Shown: positions 1 to 6,184, counted from the first letter of the stretch. The stretch is 6,184 nt of DNA from Arenicella sp. (GCA_018677115.1 JAHHOC010000022.1:1-6184); one strand, 5' to 3'. Made by a program: numbers and translations. The notes: a model not told the origin generated them from the letters alone.

Positions 1-834
1 AACCGATACGGTGGGGATGCCAAGCGCTGCTGCCAAATGGCCCAGCCCGGTATCTACAGCGATCACACCCGCAGAGGATTGCAGTTCGGCGGCAATTTGC
101 GTCAGACTCAATCGCGGTAAAACTTTAACACCCTGGCTCCGGTCTGCGATTCGCTGTGCACGTTGCCTTTCATGTTCGTTACCCCAACACAGCTTTACCT
201 CAAATCCATCCTGCACCGCAAGACCGGATATATCCACCCAATGTTGCTCGGGTAAATGCTTGCTGTTCCAGGTTGTTCCATGCAACAACAGAACTGTAGG
301 CAGGCGAGTGTCCGCTTTATGCAGGCCGGGCACCTGCAGAGCATAATCCGGCGGCGTGGTAGGGGTCGGATAGCCGAATCCCCCTGCAAACAGCTGTCGT
401 AAGCGGTCAATGGCGTGTTGCCCGGAGGGCACATCGACTTTAATATTATAGAAGCGGGCGGCGATTTTTTCCTTGATTGATATTGCGCTGAAACCGATTC
501 GACAACCACGTCTGCGCGCCCTGGCGATCCGACTGAAAGCAGCGCTCTTCATCAATCCCTGTGCATCTATAATAAAATCATAGCGTTCGGTTCGTGCATC
601 GCGGACAAAGGCGAAAAACTCGCCAATGACCCGCCAATGAGGCCTGCGCCAGCGGCGAGTGGATACCGGAATCGTGCGGCATACGGCGGGATGCCACCCG
701 GGGACTTCGCTGAAACTGTCCTCCACCATCCAATCCACCTGCAGATCCTGGTAATTGGATTTTAAGTCAGATAAAGCTGGCATCAGATGCAGCAGGTCAC
801 CCATCGATGTCAATTTCACAACCAATACTTTCAT
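1..834 (-). CDS. waaC: Lipopolysaccharide heptosyltransferase I, WaaC (partial, C-terminus beyond window)
   Basis: This GT-B (GT9 family) cytoplasmic enzyme transfers the first L-glycero-D-manno-heptose from ADP-heptose to Kdo2-lipid A in inner-core lipopolysaccharide synthesis. The frame is open from the ATG at 834 to base 1, giving 278 codons; family members are usually about 320-350 residues, so roughly the last 40-70 are missing. The N-terminus MKVLVVKLTSMGDLLH is typical, with the catalytic-base aspartate at D13. Further family residues fall at the same numbers I recall for E. coli WaaC: T187, T188 and K192 (HGTTWNSK), E222, and D261 to H266 within VDTGLGHLAAAL, the ADP-heptose-binding loop. 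The ATG overlaps the waaF stop as ATGA, so translation is probably coupled, and I see no strong ribosome-binding site of its own. It is probably co-transcribed with ilvE and waaF. Confidence 0.96.
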   Translation of the reverse strand, partial: MKVLVVKLTSMGDLLHLMPALSDLKSNYQDLQVDWMVEDSFSEVPGWHPAVCRTIPVSTRRWRRPHWRVIGEFFAFVRDARTERYDFIIDAQGLMKSAAFSRIARARRRGCRIGFSAISIKEKIAARFYNIKVDVPSGQHAIDRLRQLFAGGFGYPTPTTPPDYALQVPGLHKADTRLPTVLLLHGTTWNSKHLPEQHWVDISGLAVQDGFEVKLCWGNEHERQRAQRIADRSQGVKVLPRLSLTQIAAELQSSAGVIAVDTGLGHLAAALGIPTVSV

Positions 835-1856
835 CGCACTTTTCGAGTCAGTTCAATGACCTGATGCACGGGCAGATCCTGCATACATTTATGGTGCTGT
901 AATGGGCACTCCCGCTTGAAACAGGGGCTGCAATCCAGATGATGTTGAGCGATCGCATGATTGGCACTTAAAGGCGGCGTATGTGAGGGGTCGGTGGAGC
1001 CATAAACAGCAACCAGCGGAATTTGTAAAGCAGCGGCGATATGCATTAATCCTGAATCATTGGACACCGCCAGGGAGGCGATGGACATCAGGTCGATGGC
1101 TTCGGGCATGGAGGTTCTGCCGGCCAGCATCTGGCAGCGTGCATCAGTGAGCTGATATATTTCATCGCAGCTGTCTGTATCATTTGCCGAACCCATAAGC
1201 CAAACCTGCCAGCCTTCTGCCAGGTAGTACCAGGCTAAATCGGCATAATGTTCAGCGGGCCATCTCTTCGAAGCGCCGAATTCGGCGCCTGGGCAAAGAA
1301 CCAGCACAGGTTTTTCATCGTTAAGGCCTAATTTTTTTTGCAGCGAGCTAAGTTGCTTGCGGTCTGCCTCTAGCCTCGGAATCGGTACTGCACTGCGGGA
1401 AACCGGCTCCGCCCCACTCGGTAATCCCAATGCGAGGAAACGCTGCACCGTCATGGGCAGCGCAGATGTATCCAGCTTGCGCACATCATTGAGTAGTCCC
1501 CAGCGCATTTCGCCGGTGAATCCAGTGCGGGTTTCAATCCCTGCGATTGCCGGAACAAGTGCTGATTTAAGCGAGTTAGGTAAAACGATGGCATTGCTGT
1601 AACCGCGTTTACGCAGAGCGCGGCCAAGCCGGATTCGCTTCAGGAGGCTGAGCTTTCCATGTTCAAAATTTGCTTCGATGAGTTTGTCCACCTGCGGCAT
1701 TCGATCAATTAATGCAGCGGTCCATGCCGGCGCCAGGACATCAATTGTGGCATCGCCTTGCAGCGTTCTTATCTGCATGCACAGGCTCTGAGCCATTACC
1801 ATATCGCCCACCCAGGATGGGCCGATGATCAAATATTTTGTTTGCCGCTCGGTCAA
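831..1856 (-). CDS. waaF: ADP-heptose:LPS heptosyltransferase II, WaaF
   Basis: This GT9-family cytoplasmic enzyme adds the second heptose to heptosyl-Kdo2-lipid A. The 341-residue product has the hallmark IIGPSWVGDMVMAQ at 10-23 with D18 as the likely catalytic base. It also has LPNSLKSALVP at 92-102, CPGAEFGASKRWP at 188-200 and the nucleotide-sugar loop SNDSGLMHIAAAL at 265-277; its length is normal for the family. Near the C-terminus is a cysteine cluster at C309, C312, C317 and C324 (spacing C-x2-C-x4-C-x6-C), which the E. coli protein lacks as I recall it but which occurs in other WaaF-like proteins. The start is TTG at 1856-1854, because no ATG or GTG lies between the upstream stop and the conserved IIGPSW block. 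It lies 24 bases after ilvE and in the same reading frame. Its stop overlaps the waaC start. Confidence 0.96.
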   Translation of the reverse strand: MTERQTKYLIIGPSWVGDMVMAQSLCMQIRTLQGDATIDVLAPAWTAALIDRMPQVDKLIEANFEHGKLSLLKRIRLGRALRKRGYSNAIVLPNSLKSALVPAIAGIETRTGFTGEMRWGLLNDVRKLDTSALPMTVQRFLALGLPSGAEPVSRSAVPIPRLEADRKQLSSLQKKLGLNDEKPVLVLCPGAEFGASKRWPAEHYADLAWYYLAEGWQVWLMGSANDTDSCDEIYQLTDARCQMLAGRTSMPEAIDLMSIASLAVSNDSGLMHIAAALQIPLVAVYGSTDPSHTPPLSANHAIAQHHLDCSPCFKRECPLQHHKCMQDLPVHQVIELTRKVR

Positions 1857-1870
1857 ATCGAACAGGACCT
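1854..1870 (-). promoter_or_regulatory. waaF translation start region: TTG codon with weak, distant AGG
   Basis: Read on the minus strand, the ilvE TAG is followed by GGCGCATATCAGGTCCTG, then TTCGAT and the TTG start. The only Shine-Dalgarno-like match is AGG at 1870-1868, 11 bases before the TTG, which is weak and rather far. A CTG at 1865-1863 is a possible alternative start. Initiation here probably relies on ribosomes finishing ilvE just upstream. The conserved Rossmann strand (IIGPSW) requires a start at or before the TTG at 1835-1833, so the exact TTG used is inferred. Confidence 0.55.
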
Positions 1871-1880
1871 GATATGCGCC

Positions 1881-2804
1881 CTAGATAAAAGTTAGCCAAT
1901 CAATCCGCTTTTTGTCTCTACCGTTCACAACATCAAAATAGCGCTGCTGTATCTCGCCGGTGATGGGTCCTGCAGAGCCGTCTCCGATTTCCCGGTCATC
2001 CAGCGATTTGATTGGTGTAACTTCAGCAGCAGTTCCGGTGAAAAAGGCCTCATCTGCGGTATAGACTTCGTCCCGGGTTATTTGTTTTTCAATTACTTCG
2101 AGGTGCATATCATCTTTAAATAACTCAACCACGGTGTCGCGAGTGATGCCCTCTAGCGCAGATGTGAGAGAAGGCGTATAAATTTTGCCACGCCGCACAA
2201 TAAAAATATTTTCACCACTGCCTTCTGCGACATAGCCATTGATGTCGAGCATCAGTGCCTCATCGTAGCCGGCGTTTTCTGCTTCCTGCAGTGCCATAAT
2301 GGAGTTGGTATAGTGACCATTTGTTTTGGCCTTGGCCATGGAACTGTTCACATGGTGCCTGCTGAAGGAAGAAGTTTTCACACGAATTCCGTTTTCCAAC
2401 GCGTCTTCGCCTAAGTAGGCTCCCCACTCCCAGGCAGCGACCATAACGTGCACCTGCAGGTTTTTGGCATGCAGGCCCATACCCTCGGATCCATAAAAAG
2501 CCATAGGTCGCAGATATCCGGATGCCAATTGGTTTTTGGAGATTGAATCGATTTGCGCCTGATTTAATTCTGTATCTGAGAACGGCAGCGTCATCCCCAT
2601 GATCTTGGCTGACTGGAACAATCTTTCCGTATGACGATCAAGTCGAAATATGGCGGGACCCTGACTCGTTGCATATGCCCGTACGCCTTCAAAGACTCCA
2701 ACGCCATAATGCAAAGTGTGGGTCAAAACATGAATTTTGGCCTCCCGCCAATCAACAAATTCGCCATCTAGCCAGATGACTCCATCACGATCACTAAACG
2801 ACAT
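1881..2804 (-). CDS. ilvE: Branched-chain amino acid aminotransferase, IlvE
   Basis: This is a PLP-dependent fold-type IV aminotransferase that interconverts isoleucine, valine and leucine with their 2-oxo acids, using 2-oxoglutarate/glutamate, in the cytoplasm. The 307 residues match the family length. Visible features are THTLHYGVGVFEGVRAY at 28-44, the YGSEGMG stretch at 104-110, the PLP Schiff-base lysine K160 in AKAKTNGHYTNS, the cofactor-binding EGSGENIF at 194-201, and DEVYTADEAFFTGTAAEVTP, which is diagnostic of this family. It closely resembles Pseudomonas IlvE along its whole length. A GGAGA site precedes the ATG by six bases. The gene heads the conserved ilvE-waaF-waaC group and lies 108 bases after the phosphatase gene, so it may have its own promoter. 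D-amino-acid transaminase or aminodeoxychorismate lyase are unlikely given the EGVRAY and TGTAAEVTP motifs. Confidence 0.97.
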   Translation of the reverse strand: MSFSDRDGVIWLDGEFVDWREAKIHVLTHTLHYGVGVFEGVRAYATSQGPAIFRLDRHTERLFQSAKIMGMTLPFSDTELNQAQIDSISKNQLASGYLRPMAFYGSEGMGLHAKNLQVHVMVAAWEWGAYLGEDALENGIRVKTSSFSRHHVNSSMAKAKTNGHYTNSIMALQEAENAGYDEALMLDINGYVAEGSGENIFIVRRGKIYTPSLTSALEGITRDTVVELFKDDMHLEVIEKQITRDEVYTADEAFFTGTAAEVTPIKSLDDREIGDGSAGPITGEIQQRYFDVVNGRDKKRIDWLTFI

Positions 2805-2810
2805 TAAAAT

Positions 2811-2815
2811 TCTCC
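2811..2815 (-). promoter_or_regulatory. Ribosome-binding site of ilvE (GGAGA)
   Basis: The minus-strand sequence GGAGAATTTTAATG puts a good GGAGA Shine-Dalgarno element six bases before the ilvE ATG. It is the clearest ribosome-binding site in the window and fixes the start at 2804. Confidence 0.8.
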
Positions 2816-2896
2816 AAATCTCTCGCCTGTCTCAATTAATTGGCCTGTGTTGTTGCCTGAATGGGTTGTCGGCACAGTCACTCGCGCAGAGGCGTT

Positions 2897-2902
2897 AGTA
2901 TA
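2897..2902 (-). promoter_or_regulatory. Possible -10 element of an internal ilvE promoter
   Basis: TATACT on the minus strand (five of six matches to TATAAT) lies about 90 bases upstream of the ilvE start, just after the phosphatase stop at 2915-2913. I found no good -35 hexamer at 16-18 bases (TGCTTT at 17), so this is only a candidate. The 108-base gap before ilvE contrasts with the overlaps elsewhere and suggests that ilvE-waaF-waaC can be transcribed separately from the two upstream genes. Confidence 0.3.
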
Positions 2903-2912
2903 AAGCCTTGGG

Positions 2913-4179
2913 CTAGCGGAAAGCAGTTTTTTTGGTCCTGTCCGCACAGGCTTGGTCAATTTTCTGAATAACCGGGGCATGCGGTGCATCACGTAAAGAG
3001 TGTTTGACCACCTCGCTTCGCGGGTGGCAATGCATTTCCATCGGCATGGCTAGAGGCGCAAACTCATAGCTAACTTTGCCTTCTCGATCTACCCGGCCCA
3101 GTGCCATTTTCGAGTGATCGCCATTGACGATCAAGTCCTGGTGCCCCAGGCCCTGACCGACAATAATATTGTCGATGCCATCAAATTCGCTACGGTCAAA
3201 AATATGGATATGACCGCTCAATAGTGTCTTGATGTTCGCTTGTTTAAGTTTTCTGATCAGCCAATCGCGTTCCGCATTGCTGCCAATATCGTGGTCGCCG
3301 TCCGCATCGTCGAGGATCGTGCAGTGGGCGGTGAGAAAATGCCACCGTATCCACAAACTGGCTTTTTTCCTTAATCAGTTGCTGCATCATTTTCCCGCGA
3401 TGGCCACCGCCGACCGGCAAAGTATTAGCTGCAGTATCCAGATTAACGTAGCGGGTTTTGCCGATCGAAAACCGATGATTGAGCGGGCCGATACCACGCA
3501 GAAATTTGTGGCTGATAAGTCCGGAGTCGTGAAAGTCATGATTGCCTATGCTGACATAGCAGGGCAGGGGTGCTTCCCTGAATAGCCTGATGGCTTCATC
3601 GTAATCTCCCGGGCGATAATTGAAGTCACCTAGATGTAATAAGAATCTTGCACCCAGTTGATGGGCTCTTTGAATACACCATTTCAGTTCCAGACCGGCG
3701 CCGGTATCGCCAATCGCGGCAAAACTGTATTGCTCGATTTGTGGAAGTCGCCACGCGAGAGATATAGGATTTGAACCTGTAGTTTTAATTTTAAGGGATC
3801 GATTGATGCCCGAAACCCCATCATGCAGTACCTCTACCGTACCCGGCTCTGTGACCAGTAAAGCATCTTCGGCAATATTGTTCACTTTGAACTGTAATAT
3901 GGCACCCGGCGGGGTATGAATCACCATATGAGGCTCAGGAGCGAATGCCCTGAGTTCAATCACATCGTCTATTTCATCAGCTGTTTCGAACAAATCATGC
4001 AGGACTATTTTTAAGTCAGGTATATTTATTTCGTCTGCTAGCTGTGAGGGCTCCAGGCTGAGTGCGGGGAAGCGGATACCGCGCCGGTATGCATACACTG
4101 CGAACCCAAGCCCGGTTAACCCGGCAGCCTGCAGCAACCGTCTCCGGTAGCGGTTTGGACTATCCTGTTGAGCGCTCAT
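2913..4179 (-). pseudogene. Tat-like-signal metallophosphoesterase with purple-acid-phosphatase motifs, split by a frameshift near 3309
   Basis: As read, the ATG at 4179 gives a 311-residue protein that leaves the family sequence after R290 and stops at 3244. Skipping one base near 3309 restores a continuous 421-residue metallophosphoesterase ending at the TAG at 2915-2913. Residues 10-34 form a twin-arginine-like signal (YRRRLLQAAG, then a hydrophobic stretch) without a clear cleavage site, suggesting export and possible membrane anchoring. Residues 35-148 are a probable beta-rich domain of unknown role. The catalytic domain shows GDTG (157-160), GDFNY (184-188), GNHD (212-215), AFSH (280-283) and, after the shift, GHIH (322-325). 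This is the five-motif metal-ligand set of purple acid phosphatases, which hydrolyse phosphate esters with a di-metal centre. The unshifted product lacks GHIH and should be inactive. The start overlaps the glycosyltransferase by 20 bases, with AAGG seven bases ahead of the ATG. The substrate is unknown. The break could be a true mutation, a sequence error or, less likely, programmed frameshifting. Confidence 0.85.
3305..3315 (-). other. Frameshift site inside the metallophosphoesterase gene
   Basis: In the minus-strand reading, frame one runs through SHRPLHDPR, with its last sensible codon at 3312-3310. Frame two gives DADGDHDIGSNAERDW from 3308 onward. One surplus base, placed most simply at 3309 in the repeated CGACGA, accounts for the change. 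Both sides are typical phosphoesterase sequence and neither frame alone is. There is no homopolymer run or obvious slippery heptamer at this point. Confidence 0.8.
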
Positions 4180-5683
4180 ATCGCTGCCTTACATCAAATA
4201 CAAACACGTATCGTTGGTTTCCTGCATCTTCAATAAATACCGGGCGACCGAGGTGATAGGTCAGCGTTTGCCGGAGCAGGCTGTCTGCATGAATTTTATT
4301 GTCGAGGTTGAAGGCCACATAATCATAGTTTCGCAATTGATTGGTTTCTAAAAATTCTATCAGCATGTCAGTCGAGTAAAGGTGATCGAGATTTTCGCTC
4401 GGACTGCGTGCTGCATAATAAATTATCAACTTGTCATTGCTGTAAATCGCCTGATTTGATTTCGCGCTTTCAGCTAGCCATTGCCCGGCATTTTTTAAAT
4501 GCATTTTATTGGTGGTTTCAGCAAGTCGATCGAGTGAAATTCCTACCAGCACAACAATAACCGCCACCGCAGTTGTCTTGGCGACCGGTCCGGCCATAAA
4601 TGCCTTTTGCCACAGATGATCAATTGCAAATGGCGCGATGAGCAACAGGGTGAGCGCGGTGGCGAGAGTATAACGACTCACCAGAAAGTTGTTAAATAGG
4701 CTGAAGCCAAGTAAAACTACCAGGTTGGTGGCCACAAAAACGAGCCAGACCCGGCGCTGCAGTTCATCACTTAAGGCCGGCCCCTTGAAATAGGCATAGA
4801 TCACGAACAGCAGGTAGAACCCGGCCATCCTTCTGAACAATTCATAGAACACGTCGCCGATATTGGCAATGATGACCAGAGTATAATTGACTGGCGTAAG
4901 CGCCCGTTCTCCGAGACGTTGTTTAATGTTTTCGAGGAAAAGGTCTGTTATTCCTGTTATATCCTGGCCGTTAATGGTCGCCATCGCCAGCATGGCTGAA
5001 TACTTGTCATTTACATACCAGAAAACCAGAATCGCCGAGGCCACCACGATGGCGGACGATAAACTTAGCAGAATTGCGCGGCGGTGTGGCAGGTTGCGGG
5101 CACCGAACAGCAGCAGGAAATAGGGAGCAATTAGCAGGAAAACAATGCCTTCAAAGCGAAACAGGCAGCTAAGGATCGCGAACACCAACCAACCGGCCAG
5201 ATGAGCTTTATTAAATGTGCGACAAAAACGGAAAATGAAATACAGAGACCATAGATAACAGCTGAGATAACCAAAGTCGCGAATGATAAAAGATCGGTAT
5301 TTATTGATGCTGGGGAAAAACAAAATCAACACTACGGCAATCAACAATATTCGGCGGTTATTGTTTGATAGCTCGCCGACTATGCTCACATAGGCGAGAA
5401 CCAGCAAAGTGGCGAATAGGGTGTTCAGCAGGTAGGCGGCGGTTTCAATGTCGACAAACAACAGTTTGGCGGTTGCTACCACGAAAACCGAATAATAGGG
5501 CCAGCTATAGTAATCGAAGGCTGCAGCCCATTTGCCTTCGGCCATATATTGGGCCATGGCCAAGTAGGTAACACCATCATTATTAATTACCGGATCGTTA
5601 TAAATGCACCAGGCAGACAACACTCCACTTGTTACAACAAGAGCAAACAAAAGCAGCGGTTGATCGCGATACAACTGATACAT
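4160..5683 (-). CDS. Polytopic membrane glycosyltransferase, GT-C (GT39/PMT-like) type
   Basis: The 507-residue integral membrane protein has about 10-12 hydrophobic segments, roughly at 8-26, 62-76, 82-103, 111-124, 137-153, 163-193 (two), 204-224, 266-283, 286-299, 312-331, 338-354 and 368-384. A non-membrane C-terminal domain of about 120 residues follows, probably periplasmic. The first loop carries acidic NDPVINNDGVTYLAMAQ (29-45), the place where GT-C enzymes hold their catalytic aspartate; D31 and D36 are candidates. RFEG at 176-179 and SRYTLA at 336-341 also fit the PMT/ArnT-like superfamily. Such enzymes move a sugar from a polyprenyl-phosphate donor to lipid, glycan or protein outside the inner membrane; donor and acceptor cannot be told here. 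The start is the ATG at 5683, just ahead of the first membrane helix, with no recognisable ribosome-binding site. It overlaps the phosphatase gene and is divergent from galE. Confidence is high for a membrane protein and moderate for the enzyme class. Confidence 0.75.
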   Translation of the reverse strand: MYQLYRDQPLLLFALVVTSGVLSAWCIYNDPVINNDGVTYLAMAQYMAEGKWAAAFDYYSWPYYSVFVVATAKLLFVDIETAAYLLNTLFATLLVLAYVSIVGELSNNNRRILLIAVVLILFFPSINKYRSFIIRDFGYLSCYLWSLYFIFRFCRTFNKAHLAGWLVFAILSCLFRFEGIVFLLIAPYFLLLFGARNLPHRRAILLSLSSAIVVASAILVFWYVNDKYSAMLAMATINGQDITGITDLFLENIKQRLGERALTPVNYTLVIIANIGDVFYELFRRMAGFYLLFVIYAYFKGPALSDELQRRVWLVFVATNLVVLLGFSLFNNFLVSRYTLATALTLLLIAPFAIDHLWQKAFMAGPVAKTTAVAVIVVLVGISLDRLAETTNKMHLKNAGQWLAESAKSNQAIYSNDKLIIYYAARSPSENLDHLYSTDMLIEFLETNQLRNYDYVAFNLDNKIHADSLLRQTLTYHLGRPVFIEDAGNQRYVFVFDVRQRYERSTG

Positions 5684-5893
5684 AGTTGGACTGGTGCGCA
5701 GTGAGGCAGAGAAGGGACTCAGGAGCTCAGAATGAAGGCTAAATTGGCCAATGTCACACGAAGTTTACTATGTGCGGCGGTTGGTGTTGAGTTATTATAA
5801 TTTCTTTGATTTGGCAATAAAACTATTAGCGCCCCACTTCGTGCAATACTAACAAATCGCGCCGCGACATACACATTTCGCAACCCCATTAAT
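5684..5893. promoter_or_regulatory. Divergent intergenic region between the membrane glycosyltransferase and galE
   Basis: These 210 bases hold no supportable gene and should carry the promoters for both directions. The AT-rich block ATTATAAT at 5794-5801 gives a perfect TATAAT on the plus strand (5796-5801) and another on the minus strand (5799-5794). Suitable -35 hexamers at 16-18 bases are poor on both strands, so promoter use is an inference. If used, leaders would be about 85 bases for galE and about 105 for the glycosyltransferase. Neither start codon has a clear Shine-Dalgarno sequence. Confidence 0.4.
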
Positions 5894-6184
5894 ATGAAAA
5901 AAATACTCGTGACCGGCGGCGCCGGGTATATCGGTAGCCACACTGTTGTTAAATTAATCGAGCAGGGCAGCGAGGTCGTAATTTACGATAATTTTTGCAA
6001 TAGTTCGGCCGTTGTTATCGACAGAATCAAGCAGATCACCGGCGTTCGGGCGACGGTAGTCGAGGGCGATATTCGCGACGAAAACGCTCTAGAACGATTG
6101 TTCAGCTCGCAACAGTTCAGTGATGTGATCCATTTCGCAGGATTGAAAGCGGTCGGCGAATCGACCGAGCAACCGTTAAGGTAC
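5894..6184 (+). CDS. galE: UDP-glucose 4-epimerase, GalE (partial, N-terminal 97 residues)
   Basis: This short-chain dehydrogenase-family enzyme interconverts UDP-glucose and UDP-galactose with tightly bound NAD in the cytoplasm, supplying sugars for lipopolysaccharide and other glycans. The window holds 97 codons of a protein usually near 330-340 residues, so the catalytic Ser/Tyr-x3-Lys part is outside. Visible are the Rossmann NAD-binding motif TGGAGYIGSHT at 7-17, the YDNFCNSS segment at 31-38 that contacts the adenosine ribose, GDIRD at 58-62, and HFAGLKAVGES at 80-90, which is highly characteristic of GalE. The ATG at 5894 is the only sensible start by homology, although the preceding bases CAACCCCATTAAT offer no ribosome-binding site. 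The gene is divergent from the membrane glycosyltransferase. Other UDP-hexose epimerases such as a GlcNAc 4-epimerase cannot be strictly excluded from the N-terminus. Confidence 0.93.
   Translation, partial: MKKILVTGGAGYIGSHTVVKLIEQGSEVVIYDNFCNSSAVVIDRIKQITGVRATVVEGDIRDENALERLFSSQQFSDVIHFAGLKAVGESTEQPLRY

Noticed and set aside
11..346. Plus-strand open frame of 111 codons
   Set aside because: It is antisense to the well-supported waaC frame and its composition shows no family motif.
195..509. Minus-strand open frame of 104 codons
   Set aside because: It is an out-of-frame shadow within waaC, whose own frame carries all the heptosyltransferase I motifs.
1357..1602. Plus-strand open frame of 81 codons
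   Set aside because: It is antisense to the middle of waaF and has no recognisable domain or ribosome-binding site.
1857..1880. Terminator between ilvE and waaF
   Set aside because: The 24-base gap has no stem-loop followed by a T-run in the direction of transcription, so the genes appear co-transcribed.
2804..2992. Minus-strand open frame of 62 codons ending at the ilvE start
   Set aside because: It overlaps the tail of the phosphatase in another frame and shows no conserved protein sequence; it is not a convincing leader peptide because it is not rich in Ile, Val or Leu runs.
3300..3325. Programmed ribosomal frameshifting in the phosphatase
   Set aside because: No slippery heptamer, stop-proximal shift codon or clear stimulatory hairpin was seen at the junction, so mutation or sequencing error is the simpler reading.
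3229..3585. Plus-strand open frame of 118 codons
   Set aside because: It is antisense to the phosphatase gene across the frameshift and looks like mirror-frame sequence.
4887..5123. Plus-strand open frame of 78 codons
   Set aside because: It is antisense to the membrane glycosyltransferase and has no supporting motif.
5719..5943. Minus-strand open frame of 74 codons upstream of the glycosyltransferase
   Set aside because: Its first part is antisense to the galE start and it has no family resemblance or ribosome-binding site; it spans the promoter region.

Overview
The window looks like the chromosome of a Gram-negative gammaproteobacterium of moderate GC content. It carries the adjacent series ilvE, waaF, waaC, an order known from Pseudomonas and relatives. 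It also encodes inner-core lipopolysaccharide heptosyltransferases, and its IlvE is very close to the Pseudomonas type. The genus cannot be fixed from the sequence alone.

Almost everything is on the minus strand and reads leftward from about 5683 to the left edge. In transcription order it holds: a polytopic GT-C-type membrane glycosyltransferase (5683 to 4160); a Tat-like-signal metallophosphoesterase with purple-acid-phosphatase motifs (4179 to 2913), split by an apparent one-base frameshift near 3309; ilvE, branched-chain aminotransferase (2804 to 1881); waaF, heptosyltransferase II (1856 to 831); and waaC, heptosyltransferase I (834 to beyond base 1, C-terminus missing). Spacing is tight: a 20-base overlap between the first two genes, 24 bases between ilvE and waaF, and a 4-base ATGA overlap between waaF and waaC. 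No convincing terminator hairpin lies between them. On the plus strand, galE starts at 5894 and runs off the right edge. It is divergent from the glycosyltransferase across a 210-base intergenic region.

The genes share an envelope-glycan theme. GalE makes UDP-galactose or UDP-glucose, the GT-C protein probably transfers a lipid-linked sugar at the outer face of the inner membrane, and WaaC and WaaF add the two inner-core heptoses to Kdo2-lipid A in the cytoplasm. IlvE is the metabolic exception but is a known neighbour of waaF. The least ordinary part is the glycosyltransferase and phosphatase pair placed upstream of ilvE. Its second gene looks broken, or has a sequence error, exactly between the fourth and fifth metal-binding motifs. 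No mobile element, CRISPR array, tRNA or rRNA was seen, and no stretch over 300 bases lacks a gene.
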